A stretch of DNA of 5,247 bases from JANLQX01 sp043775075. GTDB lineage: Bacteria; Actinomycetota; Acidimicrobiia; Acidimicrobiales; JANYDT01. The first letter of the stretch is position 1. Each line of letters opens with the position of its first letter. Both the position numbers and the translations under genes were made by a program. The stretch is from the NCBI GenBank assembly GCA_043775075.1, contig JAYVSS010000114.1, positions 1 to 5,247 on the forward strand. Reading direction: 5' to 3'. Positions 5,195 through 5,247 of this stretch are shown one piece after another. The notes below the pieces were generated by a model. That model saw only the letters and a list, made by a program, of their open reading frames with translations, did no database searches and was not told where the DNA came from.

Positions 5195-5247
5195 ATGACC
5201 ATCACCATGGTGTCGGTGCCCAAGACGGGTGATGAGCCCGAAGGACC
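5195..5247 (+). CDS. Possible 5' end of a divergent gene, truncated by the window edge
   Basis: ATG at 5195 opens a frame (MTITMVSVPKTGDEPEG) that runs off the window. Most third positions are G or C, as in real genes here, and the position 57 bp from the divergent nitroreductase start is natural. There is no clear Shine-Dalgarno. A minus-strand frame over the same bases, ending at a TGA further down, looks equally open, so orientation is not settled. Product not recognisable from 17 residues. Confidence 0.3.
   Translation, partial: MTITMVSVPKTGDEPEG

Overview
The window looks like chromosomal DNA of a high-GC actinobacterium. The genes use GC-rich third codon positions and frequent GTG starts, the partial serC product ends like mycobacterial SerC, and a WXG100-type protein is present. 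I cannot name the genus. There is no RNA gene, insertion sequence, CRISPR array or phage signature.

Layout. (1) 1-384, plus strand: the last 127 codons of phosphoserine aminotransferase (serC, serine biosynthesis). (2) 408-3321, minus strand, read from right to left: an ABC ATPase (2656-3321), a polytopic membrane protein of about 12 segments (978-2606), and a small coiled-coil WXG100-like protein (408-875). They look like one transcription unit encoding an ABC-2/EcsAB-like exporter plus a possible secreted or partner helical protein. SerC and the WXG100-like gene converge with only 23 bp between stops. (3) 3401 (or 3347)-4204, plus strand: an endonuclease/exonuclease/phosphatase-fold metallohydrolase, divergent from the ATPase gene. 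(4) 4205-4522: a 318-bp gap between convergent genes, AT-richer than its surroundings, holding only small ORFs and inverted repeats. (5) 4523-5137, minus strand: a complete FMN-dependent nitroreductase-family protein. (6) 5138-5247: its upstream region and perhaps the first codons of a divergent gene running off the window.

The most unusual structure is at the ATPase-permease junction. A 43-bp segment (ATPase 3' end, Shine-Dalgarno AAGGAG, GTGA stop/start overlap, permease first codons) occurs twice with a 53-bp period. As a result the ATPase stop overlaps the GTG of an 18-codon mini-ORF, whose stop in turn overlaps the permease GTG. The original four-base overlap appears to have become two consecutive GTGA stop/start overlaps.

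The ATPase gene, and the nuclease-fold gene if it starts at 3401, each begin with a GTG lying 6 or 7 nt downstream of a TANNNT hexamer, suggesting leaderless transcripts from a compact divergent promoter region.
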